Positions 41,413 through 50,238 of a stretch of DNA of 64,000 nt are shown here, in pieces. Numbering within the stretch: position 1 is the first letter of the stretch; every line of letters starts with the position of its first letter. This DNA is from Sphingobium cyanobacteriorum (GTDB lineage Bacteria > Pseudomonadota > Alphaproteobacteria > Sphingomonadales > Sphingomonadaceae), in assembly GCF_030580935.1 (NCBI RefSeq), contig NZ_JAUQOM010000007.1:1-64000 (forward strand), read 5' to 3'. The translations under genes were made by a program, and so were the position numbers. The notes below the pieces were generated by a model. It searched no databases. It saw only the letters and a program-made list of their open reading frames with translations, and had not been told where the DNA came from.

Positions 41413-43158
41413 TTGATCGACCGTGCGGGCCGCATGATCTGGGCCTGCGTCCCCCGTGTCGATGGCGATCCCGTATTTTCCGCGCTGCTGGATGACAGGG
41501 ATTGGGACGACGATCAGGCGCGCGGTTTCTGGACGATCGAGCTGGAAAATGTCGTCGCGGTTGATCAACATTATATCCGCAACACGCCCATCCTTGTCAC
41601 GCGCCAGAGCGATGGGCAGGGCAATGCGATCGAAACCTACGATTTCTGCCCCCGTCACAGGCATAAGGGCCGCATGTACCGGCCGGTTGCCTTCATCCGC
41701 ATCGTCCGGCCGGTGGCGGGCAGCCCGCGCGTGCGCGTCAGGCTGCGCCCGACGACAAGCTGGAATGCGGACCATGTGCCGATCAGCTATGGCTCCAACC
41801 ATATCCGCATGGTCCTGTCCTACATGGCGATGCGCTTGTCGACCAATGCGCCGATCGGCCTGATCGCGCAGGAAAGCTGGTTCCGGCTGGAACAGGACAT
41901 GCATTTCTTCCTGGGGCCGGACGAGGGCTTTTCCGATGCGCTGCGTCCGGCGATCGAGCGGATGCTGGATGACACCATGAATGAATGGCAGCTATGGGTC
42001 CGGGGCCTCGCCATCCCGGCCGAATGGCAGGAGGCGGTGATCCGCTCCGCCATCACGCTCAAACTCTGCCAGCATGAGGAAACCGGCGCGATCGTCGCGG
42101 CGCTGACCACCTCCATTCCCGAACATGCCGATAGCGGCCGGAACTGGGACTATCGCTACTGCTGGGTGCGCGACGCTTATTATACGGTCGAGGCGCTGAA
42201 CCGGCTGGGCGCGCTCGACGTGCTGGAAACCTATCTCGTCTATCTGCGCAATATCGTGGATGGCGCGAAGGGCGGTCATATCCAGCCGCTCTATGACGTG
42301 CGCGGCAATGCCACTCTGACCGAATGGGAGGCGGACAGCCTGCCCGGCTATCGCGGCATGGGTCCGGTGCGGGTCGGCAACGCCGCCTATGACCAGATCC
42401 AGCATGACGCCTATGGCCAGATCGTGCTGTCGTCGGTGCAGGGCTTCATCGACCAGCGCCTGCTGCGCATGGCGGGCCATGCCGATTTCGAGGCGCTGGA
42501 GGCCGTCGGCGAGCGTGCCTGGCAGGTCTATGACCAGCCCGATGCCGGCCTGTGGGAATTGCGCACCCGCGCCCATGTCCACAGCTACAGCGCGGTGATG
42601 TGCTGGGCGGCGTGCGACCGGCTGGCCCATGCCGCCGCCGCGATCGACCTGCCGCTGCGGGCCGCCCATTGGCAGAATCGCGCGGACACGATGAAGGCCC
42701 ATATTCTGGAGGCGGCATGGCGTACCGACAGCCAGGCAATCTCCGCCAATTTCGAGGATGACGCGCGCGACGCATCGCTGCTGCAACTGCTCGACCTGCG
42801 CTTTCTGAACGCAGACGACCCGATGTTCATCGGCACGCTGGCTGCATTGGAAACCGACCTGCGGCGCGGCAACGACATGCTGCGCTACAGCGCGCCCGAC
42901 GATTTCGGCGAGCCGGTGACGGCTTTCAACGTCTGCACCTTCTGGCTGATCGAAGCCCTGCACCGCACCGGACGCACGGAGGAAGCGCGCAACCTGTTTG
43001 AGGAGATGCTGTCCCGCCGCACTGCGGCCGGCCTGTTATCGGAAGATATCGACCCCGCGACCGGGGAATTGTGGGGGAATTATCCCCAGACCTACTCATT
43101 GGTCGGCATCATCAACTGCGCCGTCTTGCTGAGCAAACCGTGGAGCGTGATGCGATGA
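41413..43158 (+). CDS. Glycoside hydrolase family 15 enzyme (trehalase or glucoamylase type)
   Basis: The protein of at least 581 residues has a beta-rich N-terminal domain and an (alpha/alpha)6 barrel with GRNWDYRYCWVRDAYY (about 236-251), the GH15 signature, and a catalytic Glu region ELWGNYPQTYSLVG near the C-terminus. Such enzymes hydrolyse trehalose, dextrins or related glucosides. Position between otsB and otsA suggests trehalose turnover. The first canonical start is TTG at 41413, but conserved N-terminal sequence LDLWPIGNCQASALIDRAGR continues upstream to about 41353 without ATG, GTG or TTG, with ATT at 41353 the best candidate. The stop overlaps the otsA start. Confidence 0.9.
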   Translation: MIDRAGRMIWACVPRVDGDPVFSALLDDRDWDDDQARGFWTIELENVVAVDQHYIRNTPILVTRQSDGQGNAIETYDFCPRHRHKGRMYRPVAFIRIVRPVAGSPRVRVRLRPTTSWNADHVPISYGSNHIRMVLSYMAMRLSTNAPIGLIAQESWFRLEQDMHFFLGPDEGFSDALRPAIERMLDDTMNEWQLWVRGLAIPAEWQEAVIRSAITLKLCQHEETGAIVAALTTSIPEHADSGRNWDYRYCWVRDAYYTVEALNRLGALDVLETYLVYLRNIVDGAKGGHIQPLYDVRGNATLTEWEADSLPGYRGMGPVRVGNAAYDQIQHDAYGQIVLSSVQGFIDQRLLRMAGHADFEALEAVGERAWQVYDQPDAGLWELRTRAHVHSYSAVMCWAACDRLAHAAAAIDLPLRAAHWQNRADTMKAHILEAAWRTDSQAISANFEDDARDASLLQLLDLRFLNADDPMFIGTLAALETDLRRGNDMLRYSAPDDFGEPVTAFNVCTFWLIEALHRTGRTEEARNLFEEMLSRRTAAGLLSEDIDPATGELWGNYPQTYSLVGIINCAVLLSKPWSVMR

Positions 43159-44561
43159 GCCGCCTGATAGTCATTTCCAACCGGGTCAGTCGCCCCAACA
43201 AGTCCGGCAACCAGGGCGGGCTGGCGGTCGCCTTGGCCCAGGCGTTGCGCGAAAGCCGGGGCATCTGGGTCGGCTGGTCGGGCGAAGTGACCGACAATTT
43301 CACCGGCCATATCGGCTTTTCGGAGGATGACGGGGTCAAGACCGCGACGATCGATCTTCAGGAACAGGATGTCGACGAATATTATAACGGCTATGCCAAC
43401 AAGACGCTGTGGCCGCTCTTCCATTTCCGCATCGACCTGGCCGAATATGCCCGCGATTTCGAGGGCGGCTATAATCGCGTCAACCGCCGCTTCGCCGACA
43501 CGACCAGCCCCCTGATCGAGCCGGAGGACGTGATCTGGGTCCATGATTACCACATGATCCCGCTGGGCCAGATGTTGCGCGACAAGGGGTTGCAGAACCG
43601 CATGGGCTTTTTCCTGCACATCCCCTGGCCGCCCACACGCCTGCTGGTGTCGCTGCCGCATCACTCCAAACTGGTCAGCACGTTGTTCGCCTATGACGTG
43701 ATCGGATTCCATACCGAAGAATGGCTGGAATCCTTCCGCCATTATGTCGAACGGGAAATGGGCGGCACGGTGAACGGCGACTTCGTGACCGTCGGCGACC
43801 GCACGATCCAGGCCGTCGCCTGCCCGATCGGCATCAATGCGCAGGAATTTGCCGAAGCGGCGACCAGCGAGGCGGCCAATGAAATGAGCGCGCTGGTCCG
43901 CGCATCGTTGCAGGATCGCACGATGATCGTCGGCGTCGACCGGCTCGATTACAGCAAGGGGCTGGAGGAGCGGTTTGGCGGCTATGCCCGGTTCCTGAAG
44001 GATCATCCCGAATTTCATCGCAAGGTGGTGCTGACCCAGATCGCGCCCCCTTCGCGCGGGGAAGTGGAAAGTTATCAGCAGATCCGCGCGACGCTGGATT
44101 CCCTCGCCGGGCGGATCAACGGTGAATATAGCGATGTCGACTGGACCCCGATCCGCTACGTCAACCAGGGCTATCCGCGCGACAAGCTGGCGGGCATCTA
44201 TCGCGGCGCGAAGATCGGGCTGGTGACGCCGCTGCGCGACGGCATGAACCTGGTCGCAAAGGAATATGTCGCCGCGCAGGACCCGGAAGATCCGGGTGTC
44301 CTGATCCTGTCCCGCTTTGCCGGCGCGGCGATGCAGCTCAAGGACGCGCTGCTGATCAACCCCTATAGCCCGGAGGAAATGTCGGATGCGATCAACCGGG
44401 CGATCGCCATGCCGCTGGACGAACGCAAGCGGCGCTGGCGCGCGATGATGGACAGTGTCGAACAACAGGATATTCGCTGGTGGCGGCAATGTTTCACCGG
44501 GCGACTGATGGCGGTGGAGCGCCCCGATCCGCCAGTCCGGGAAGAAGAGATAGCGGGCTGA
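43155..44561 (+). CDS. otsA: Trehalose-6-phosphate synthase
   Basis: The 468-residue GT20 enzyme joins glucose from UDP-glucose to glucose-6-phosphate. Motifs visible include SRLIVISNRV (1-12), the N-loop GGLAVAL, WVHDYHMIPL (about 125), VDRLDYSKGLEERF (about 262) and GMNLVAKEYVAAQ (about 362). The ATG at 43155 overlaps the GH15 stop by 4 bp (ATGA), showing coupling. A 43-residue membrane peptide follows 48 bp downstream. Confidence 0.97.
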   Translation: MSRLIVISNRVSRPNKSGNQGGLAVALAQALRESRGIWVGWSGEVTDNFTGHIGFSEDDGVKTATIDLQEQDVDEYYNGYANKTLWPLFHFRIDLAEYARDFEGGYNRVNRRFADTTSPLIEPEDVIWVHDYHMIPLGQMLRDKGLQNRMGFFLHIPWPPTRLLVSLPHHSKLVSTLFAYDVIGFHTEEWLESFRHYVEREMGGTVNGDFVTVGDRTIQAVACPIGINAQEFAEAATSEAANEMSALVRASLQDRTMIVGVDRLDYSKGLEERFGGYARFLKDHPEFHRKVVLTQIAPPSRGEVESYQQIRATLDSLAGRINGEYSDVDWTPIRYVNQGYPRDKLAGIYRGAKIGLVTPLRDGMNLVAKEYVAAQDPEDPGVLILSRFAGAAMQLKDALLINPYSPEEMSDAINRAIAMPLDERKRRWRAMMDSVEQQDIRWWRQCFTGRLMAVERPDPPVREEEIAG

Positions 44562-44608
44562 ACGCGCATCCGCTTGAGCAGGAATATGTTCCCCGCTAGA
44601 AGGGCGAT

Positions 44609-44740
44609 ATGCCCATCGATGATGAAGAACCGCGCGGCTTGTGGCCCGCCATCCGCGCCCGATCCGGCGTGATATTGGGCGTGATCGGCCTTGCCGGCTG
44701 GATCGCGATGATCTGGTTCATGTTCGGCGACGTGCTCTAG
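44609..44740 (+). CDS. 43-residue single-pass membrane peptide
   Basis: ATG at 44609 to TAG at 44740 encodes a short protein starting MPIDDEEPRGLWPAIRARSG followed by one hydrophobic helix (VILGVIGLAGWIAMIWFMFG) and ending DVL. It has an acidic cytoplasmic start, a basic stretch before the helix and AGAAGGGCG upstream. Codon use is like its neighbours. It lies 48 bp after otsA and is probably part of that transcript. Function unknown. Confidence 0.7.
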   Translation: MPIDDEEPRGLWPAIRARSGVILGVIGLAGWIAMIWFMFGDVL

Positions 44741-45397
44741 CTGTTGAAAGTCGGATGACATGCGGTTTGCCCGCTCCGTCATCGCGCTCTATGCCCGGCA
44801 TGGGATGGAACATCGTCGGCGCCATGCCGGAAAGATGCACTATGGGACGGCTTCCATGGCCGCAGGCAGGCTCCGCCTGTCCTTTGCGATCGAGCGGACT
44901 GCCGTTCACGTTCGTCGCATTGCCAATGCAGTCCGGCAGAAGGAGTGCCGCCCCGCGCCCTGCGCAATCCGGCCGCAATGGTGCCCCACATCCTTCACAG
45001 CCCGCGAAGCCGTCTGCAAGGCATGGCAAAACGGCCCTGCCCGACCCGCCCAAGGCTGATGACTGAAAATACCATATCAAACAAAAGGTTATTCCTTAAA
45101 TCCTGTCGGACAACACGGGATCTTCGAAAGATCGACCGGAAACATTGCCTGCCAAAGCCATTTTGATAGCGCATGCACAATTTTCCCCGGATAGGGATAA
45201 AATACGCAAGTTGCAGTGCAGCAAGCAAGACCATTTTTAGCAAAAAACCATGACAATATATTGATATTAAATGACAAATTTCAAATCTCGATTGGGATGA
45301 GAAAATTTTGAATACGTATTCCCTAATTGGCGTTTCTGGTGTATCCACCCTTCGAACACGGAATAGCGCCTCCAAATGAGGCCGACGGGAGGGATGA
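44741..45397. other. Gene-poor interval with AT-rich promoter region
   Basis: No gene is convincing in this 657-bp gap. A 99-residue plus-strand frame (44760-45059) has no recognisable domain. From about 45065 to 45330 the sequence is clearly more AT-rich, as expected for a promoter region of an acquired cluster. A 12-bp palindrome lies at 45310-45321. Confidence 0.6.
45309..45322. promoter_or_regulatory. LacI-type operator candidate upstream of the TonB receptor
   Basis: TGAATACGTATTCC contains the perfect palindrome GAATACGTATTC with central CG, the form of LacI-family operators. It lies about 76 bp upstream of the receptor start. Two related sites sharing TGnATACG occur at 49842 and 50138. 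Confidence 0.45.
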
Positions 45398-47704
45398 ATG
45401 AAATTTTTTGCATTATTGTCGTCGATCAGCGCGATAGCCTGCTCGGCGCATGCCTTCGCGCAGACAGATAGCGGCGAACAGCCGGCGGATGCATCGGCGG
45501 GCATCCCCGAAATCGTCGTCACAGCCTCCCGCAGAGCCGAAAATGTCCAGCGTTCGGCCTTGTCGATCCAGGCCATCGGCGGCGCAGAACTGGCGAAAGC
45601 GCGCCTGTCCCGTCCCGAAGATATCAGCAGCGTCGCGGTCGGCGTGTCGGTTGCGACCGGCGGCTCCTATCCGCAAACCTATATTCGCGGCGTCGGCAAC
45701 TATGCCGCCAACACCTATGCCGAAGGCGCCGTCGCCTATAATCTCGACGGGGTCTATATTTCGCGCGGCTGGGGCGTGCGCGGATCGATGTTCGACCTGG
45801 AACGTCTCGAGGTGCTGAAGGGGCCGCAGGGCACATTGTACGGCCGCAACGCATCGGGCGGCGCGATCAACCTGATCACCGTCAAGCCAAAGCTGAACGA
45901 ACGCAGCGCCTTCGTTGAGATGGAGGCGGGCAATTACGACCTGCTGCGATCCGCCGCCGGCATCAACCTGCCCCTGGGCGACACGATCGCGCTGCGGGCG
46001 TCCGGCCAGATCACGACGCGCGACGGCTATCTGTCCGATGGTTATGATGATGATCGGTCGGAAGCGGCGCGACTGCATCTCCTGTTCGAACCCAGCGCCG
46101 ATTTCTCCCTCCTCGTCACTGGCGCTTATCAGCATATCGGCGGCATGGGTGGTGGCGCTGTCGTCAACCCGCAACTGCCCGGCAGCAAGTTTCGCGGCGC
46201 CAGCGATCCGGCTGTTCGCGCCATTGTCGCGGCGGAACCCTTCATCGGCGGGTTGCTCACCGCGCCGGAAAAGGACGGTTTCGTCGACATCAGCGTGTAC
46301 AGCCTTTCGGCCGAGGCCAACTGGGATCTGGGGCCAGCCACGCTTACGCTGCTGCCCGCTTATCGCTGGAGCAAGCTGCGCGACCGGACCTATATCCCCG
46401 GTTTCCAGGTCAACGATCAGGAACGCGATCGGCAGGCCAGCTTCGAAGCCCGCCTGGGCAATGATAGCGAGCGGCTGAAATGGGTATTGGGCTTCTACTA
46501 TTTCGATGAGAAGCAGGATAATCTGGGCAGCAACCCGTTGCAGATCGTCCGGCAGGGCGTCAACGCCCAGATCATCCCCACCTTCAATGCGGGCATCCGC
46601 AGTTACGCCGGCTTTGGCCAGGCGACGTTCAGCCTGACCGACACCGTTCGCCTCACCGGCGGGTTGCGTTACACCTATGAGCGCAAGAGCCAGAACGGCC
46701 TGACCAGCAGCTATACATTCCCCGACGCGACGACCGGCGGATGCGCGCCGTCGTTCCAGTTCGATTTCAACACGGTGCAGGTGCCACTGTTCTGCCGGAT
46801 CGACATTCCTCTGAATGGCCGACTGGCCTACAAGAGCTGGACCTACAAGGCCGGCGTCGAATTTGATGTCGCGCCCCAGTCGCTGGCCTATGCCAATGTC
46901 AGCACCGGCTTCAAATCCGGCGGCTTCTTCGCCGCGCCATCGCCCAACACGTTCCGCCCGGAAAAGCTGACCTCGTTCGATGTCGGGATCAAGAACCGCC
47001 TGTTCGGCAACAAGGTGCAGTTGAATATCGAGGCTTTCTACTGGCGCTACCGCGACCATCAGGAAGCCCATCTCGGCCCGACGTCGGTGCCCGGCTTCTT
47101 CACCTTCATCACCGAGAATGCGGGACGCGCGCACAGCTATGGCGCCGATGTCGACCTGACCTGGCTGGCGACGCCGGCGGATCGTGTCACGCTGAAGGCG
47201 CAATATAACAAGAGCGCCTATGACAGCTTCACCTATTCGCACCCGACCGCCATTTTCGGACCGCCGGCAACCGGATGCGCGACAGGGCCAGTCACCAACG
47301 GGTCGCAAACCATAGACTGTTCGGGCTTCCAGCTTGTACGCGCGCCGGAGTGGACCGGCACGGCCAGCTATGCCCATACGTTCGATCTGGCCAATGGCGC
47401 GACGGTGGAAGCCAGCATCGGCGGTCAGTTTACGTCCAGTTCCTGGCTGTCGATCGACTTCCTCGCCAACGCGCGGCAGGACAGCTATTTTCTCGGCAAT
47501 CTCGACCTCACCTATGCAGCGCCCGGTGGCAAATGGACGGTCACGGGCTATGTCCACAACGTCACGAATGAAGCGGTGCTGACACAGGCATTCAGATCGC
47601 CCTTCATTTCGCCGGCCAATCCCCTGGCCGATCCCGGCGGCCTCGTGTTCGCATCGGTCCGTCCGCCCCGGACATATGGCGTTCGCGCCCGGTTCAACTT
47701 CTGA
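45398..47704 (+). CDS. TonB-dependent receptor of the catabolic cluster
   Basis: The 768-residue precursor has a signal peptide ending HAFAQ, a TonB-box-like IPEIVVTASRR, a plug domain (about 45-160, with IRGVGN and VLKGPQGTLYGRNASGGAINLIT) and a barrel ending in RARFNF. It belongs to the general OMR-like receptors abundant in sphingomonads that import aromatic or other hydrophobic substrates. It is first in a plus-strand unit with the dehydrogenase gene 17 bp downstream, behind GGGAGGGATGA and the operator candidate. Its role as uptake gate for the pathway is inference. Confidence 0.92.
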   Translation: MKFFALLSSISAIACSAHAFAQTDSGEQPADASAGIPEIVVTASRRAENVQRSALSIQAIGGAELAKARLSRPEDISSVAVGVSVATGGSYPQTYIRGVGNYAANTYAEGAVAYNLDGVYISRGWGVRGSMFDLERLEVLKGPQGTLYGRNASGGAINLITVKPKLNERSAFVEMEAGNYDLLRSAAGINLPLGDTIALRASGQITTRDGYLSDGYDDDRSEAARLHLLFEPSADFSLLVTGAYQHIGGMGGGAVVNPQLPGSKFRGASDPAVRAIVAAEPFIGGLLTAPEKDGFVDISVYSLSAEANWDLGPATLTLLPAYRWSKLRDRTYIPGFQVNDQERDRQASFEARLGNDSERLKWVLGFYYFDEKQDNLGSNPLQIVRQGVNAQIIPTFNAGIRSYAGFGQATFSLTDTVRLTGGLRYTYERKSQNGLTSSYTFPDATTGGCAPSFQFDFNTVQVPLFCRIDIPLNGRLAYKSWTYKAGVEFDVAPQSLAYANVSTGFKSGGFFAAPSPNTFRPEKLTSFDVGIKNRLFGNKVQLNIEAFYWRYRDHQEAHLGPTSVPGFFTFITENAGRAHSYGADVDLTWLATPADRVTLKAQYNKSAYDSFTYSHPTAIFGPPATGCATGPVTNGSQTIDCSGFQLVRAPEWTGTASYAHTFDLANGATVEASIGGQFTSSSWLSIDFLANARQDSYFLGNLDLTYAAPGGKWTVTGYVHNVTNEAVLTQAFRSPFISPANPLADPGGLVFASVRPPRTYGVRARFNF

Positions 47705-47721
47705 TCGCAGGCAAAGGCAGC

Positions 47722-48756
47722 ATGACGACCCACCGCGCACTCGTTTTCTCCGGTGTCGAACACGCGGAAATCGCCATGCTGCCGACGCCTGAGCCGGGGG
47801 AGATGGACCTGGTGATCGAAGCGGAATGCTCGCTCATCAGTTCCGGCACCGAACGCTCCTTCTTTCAGGCCCCGCCCTTCACGCCCTTCCTGCCCGGCTA
47901 CAGCCTGGTGGGGCGGGTCGTCAGGACCGGCGCACTGGTGCGCGAATTCGCGATCGGGGATCGGGTGATCGCCAGCGCACCGCATCAGGCGATGGCGCTG
48001 TGCCATGCCCATTTTGCCGTGAAGATCGACGAGGAACTGGACGGTGCGCAGGCGAGCTTCTTCAACATCGCGGCCATGGCGATTCACGCCATCCGCTTGT
48101 CGGGGATCGGCCTGGGCGATCCAGTGCTGCTGCTGGGACAGGGGCTGATCGGCCTGGTCGCCGTCCAGGTCGCCAGGATCGCGGGCGCCGCCCCTATATT
48201 CAGCGTCGACATCGATCCGCAACGCCTTGAACTGTCGCGACATCTGGGGGCCGACGCCGTCTTCCACGCGATCGCCGACAAGGAGCGGCTACACACGGCT
48301 GTCGCGGCTTTGCCGGGCAAGGGGCCAGCGGCTACGATCGAACTGACGGGGCGGCCCGACACGATCGAACACGCCATTGATTTGACACGGCGGGGCGGAA
48401 CGATCGTGCCAGGTTCAATGTCGCTTGCCGGACATGGGGTGAATATTTTCGGACGCGCCTGGATCGAAGGGCTGAAAATCGTCGGTTCCTATTTCAACGC
48501 CCGCCCCTGGGATGTCACGAGCATCGAAACCACCCCGCCTACTGAGTGGCCCCTGCGCATAGTGCCGGGTGAGGCCCCCGCAGACCTGCACAGCAGCCGA
48601 AGCGACATGCGCCTTTTTCTGCGCCTTCTGTCGCTCCAGCGCCTCAGCATAGCACCACTTGTTACTGACAGAGTGGCGCCTGAGGACGCAGCGCAGCAAT
48701 TTGCGGCGCTGGTGGGGCCAGACAAATTGGGTACCGTGATCGACTGGAAGTGTTGA
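47722..48756 (+). CDS. Zinc-independent MDR-family dehydrogenase
   Basis: The 344-residue medium-chain dehydrogenase/reductase has a GroES-like N-terminal domain with GTERSFFQ and GYSLVGRVVRTG, and a Rossmann domain with VLLLGQGLIGLVAVQVARIAGA. The usual structural-zinc cysteines are not evident. It is an NAD(P)-linked alcohol or enone oxidoreductase acting early on the imported substrate, by context. It follows the TonB receptor by 17 bp and is convergent with the LacI gene. Confidence 0.85.
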   Translation: MTTHRALVFSGVEHAEIAMLPTPEPGEMDLVIEAECSLISSGTERSFFQAPPFTPFLPGYSLVGRVVRTGALVREFAIGDRVIASAPHQAMALCHAHFAVKIDEELDGAQASFFNIAAMAIHAIRLSGIGLGDPVLLLGQGLIGLVAVQVARIAGAAPIFSVDIDPQRLELSRHLGADAVFHAIADKERLHTAVAALPGKGPAATIELTGRPDTIEHAIDLTRRGGTIVPGSMSLAGHGVNIFGRAWIEGLKIVGSYFNARPWDVTSIETTPPTEWPLRIVPGEAPADLHSSRSDMRLFLRLLSLQRLSIAPLVTDRVAPEDAAQQFAALVGPDKLGTVIDWKC

Positions 48757-48763
48757 AGGGCGA

Positions 48764-49798
48764 TTATCGCGCGGTACGTGTCGACCCTCGAACGACCAGT
48801 TCCCCGCCCAGCACGATCTTGCTGGCAGCCCCCTGCCCTTGCTTGAGTTCATCGATCATCCGCACGACATTGTCGACCATGTCGTCACAGCTCTGCCTGT
48901 AGGTGGTCAATGCGAAGATGGGCCAGCCGGCCATAGGCACATCGTCATAGCCGGTGATCGAGATATCACGCCCTACAACCATGCCAAATTCCTCGCGCGC
49001 GACGTTGAGCGCCGCCAGAGCGGTATAGTCATTGACGCAGCAAATGGCGTCCGGCGGAGAAGCCGACATGAGCAGGCGCCGGGTCGCGGCCGCGGCGCCT
49101 TCGAATGTAAAGCGCGACTCTTCGCGCATGGGCGGCGGCAACCCGCGCTCTGCCATGTAATCGGCAAAACCAGCCTCGCGTTCCTGGCTGGTGGAGGATT
49201 CTGCGCCGCCTGCAATGAAGGCATAACGATCATGCCGTCCGGCAATCAGATGGGCGGCAAGACAACGTGCGCCGACATAATTTTCGCCGACGACGCTGGA
49301 TATGTTAGGATCGGTGGATTGCCGGTTGAACGTGATGATCGGCACCTGCGCCAGGGCGCAAGCCTCGGAAAAGGCTTGCGACAATGCGGTCGAAATCAGC
49401 ACGACCGCATCGAGGCGGTAGTTGAGAATGTCATATAGGGAGGAACCGACTTCCGGCCTCTCGATCGCAGGGAAAATGAGCGATCGATATCCCGCCCGGT
49501 CCAGCGCGACCGATAGCGCTTCCAGGCTTTCGCTGAAGAACGGGTTCCGAAGATTCCCTACCCCGATACCGATCAGACGCGAACGACCGCTGATCAGCGA
49601 TCTGGCGATCTGGTTCGGCCGGTAGCCCAGCTTTTCCGCGGCAGCCAGCACACGCTTGCGCGTCCGTTCCGAAATGCTGGCTCCGGGCGTAAAGGCGCGC
49701 GACACCGCGGACTGGGAAACGCCGGCGACCTTTGCGACATCATGCGCGGTCGCAATCCCGGATCGCGCGACATCCATTTCTGCTGGGGCTTTCGACAT
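48764..49798 (-). CDS. LacI-family transcriptional regulator
   Basis: The 344-residue protein has an N-terminal helix-turn-helix (ATAHDVAKVAGVSQSAVSRAF) and hinge (LGYRPNQIARSLISGRS), and a periplasmic-binding-protein-like effector domain. ATG at 49798 with AAGGACAGA upstream is preferred to the frame opening at 49846, which lies inside an operator candidate. It probably controls the two flanking transcription units through the TGnATACG sites at 45309, 49842 and 50138. The effector is probably a sugar-like or pathway metabolite, unknown. Confidence 0.92.
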   Translation of the reverse strand: MSKAPAEMDVARSGIATAHDVAKVAGVSQSAVSRAFTPGASISERTRKRVLAAAEKLGYRPNQIARSLISGRSRLIGIGVGNLRNPFFSESLEALSVALDRAGYRSLIFPAIERPEVGSSLYDILNYRLDAVVLISTALSQAFSEACALAQVPIITFNRQSTDPNISSVVGENYVGARCLAAHLIAGRHDRYAFIAGGAESSTSQEREAGFADYMAERGLPPPMREESRFTFEGAAAATRRLLMSASPPDAICCVNDYTALAALNVAREEFGMVVGRDISITGYDDVPMAGWPIFALTTYRQSCDDMVDNVVRMIDELKQGQGAASKIVLGGELVVRGSTRTAR

Positions 49799-49841
49799 TC
49801 TGTCCTTTTCACAGTTTTTCAAATGATGGCAAGAGATTTCT

Positions 49842-49855
49842 TGCATACGCTTTCA
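49842..49855. promoter_or_regulatory. LacI-type operator candidate at the lacI-like promoter
   Basis: TGCATACGCTTTCA fits the LacI-family half-site pattern (TG, A, central CG, TT, CA). It lies about 45 bp upstream of the regulator start, suggesting autoregulation. The rest of the 49799-50238 gap shows no gene. Confidence 0.45.
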
Positions 49856-50137
49856 AAAGCGCGCATGGTGGTTTTGTAAGCACAATTTGGACATTAGGGC
49901 AGGATGGTGGCTAACCCTACGCACAGGCTTGCATCGGATGGTGCCGATGTGAATGGCAGGCAAAATGCTGAATGTCTGCTGGCGCTGTATCCCTCATATC
50001 CGGCCATAAGCGCAAGGATCGGGTGGCCTGGCAAGCAAGGCAGGTTTCCATTTGATACAGCCTCTTTCTGCACGGGAGCATCTGTGTAGCGTCGCTGTGC
50101 GGGCCTGTCCTGCTCGGAAGTTTTGAAGGTAGCACTT

Positions 50138-50151
50138 TGCATACGCAACCT
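50138..50151. promoter_or_regulatory. LacI-type operator candidate upstream of the VOC gene
   Basis: TGCATACGCAACCT shares TGCATACGC with the 49842 site and includes the inner palindrome TTGC-ATAC-GCAA. It lies about 88 bp upstream of the start of the main catabolic operon. Confidence 0.4.
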
Positions 50152-50238
50152 TTGGTAAATGATGAAGATCAGCAGCAGCGCTTGGTCATTTTTGATCGCG
50201 GGGAACATGCCCGGTCAAGCTGCAATAAGGAATGAGAC

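Noticed and set aside
44760..45059. 99-residue plus-strand protein in the gap before the TonB receptor
   Set aside because: No recognisable domain, no good ribosome-binding site and irregular composition; treated as non-coding.
45413..47740. 775-residue open frame on the minus strand opposite the TonB receptor
   Set aside because: It is a shadow of the receptor gene. No known domain, and composition typical of antisense frames in high-GC DNA.
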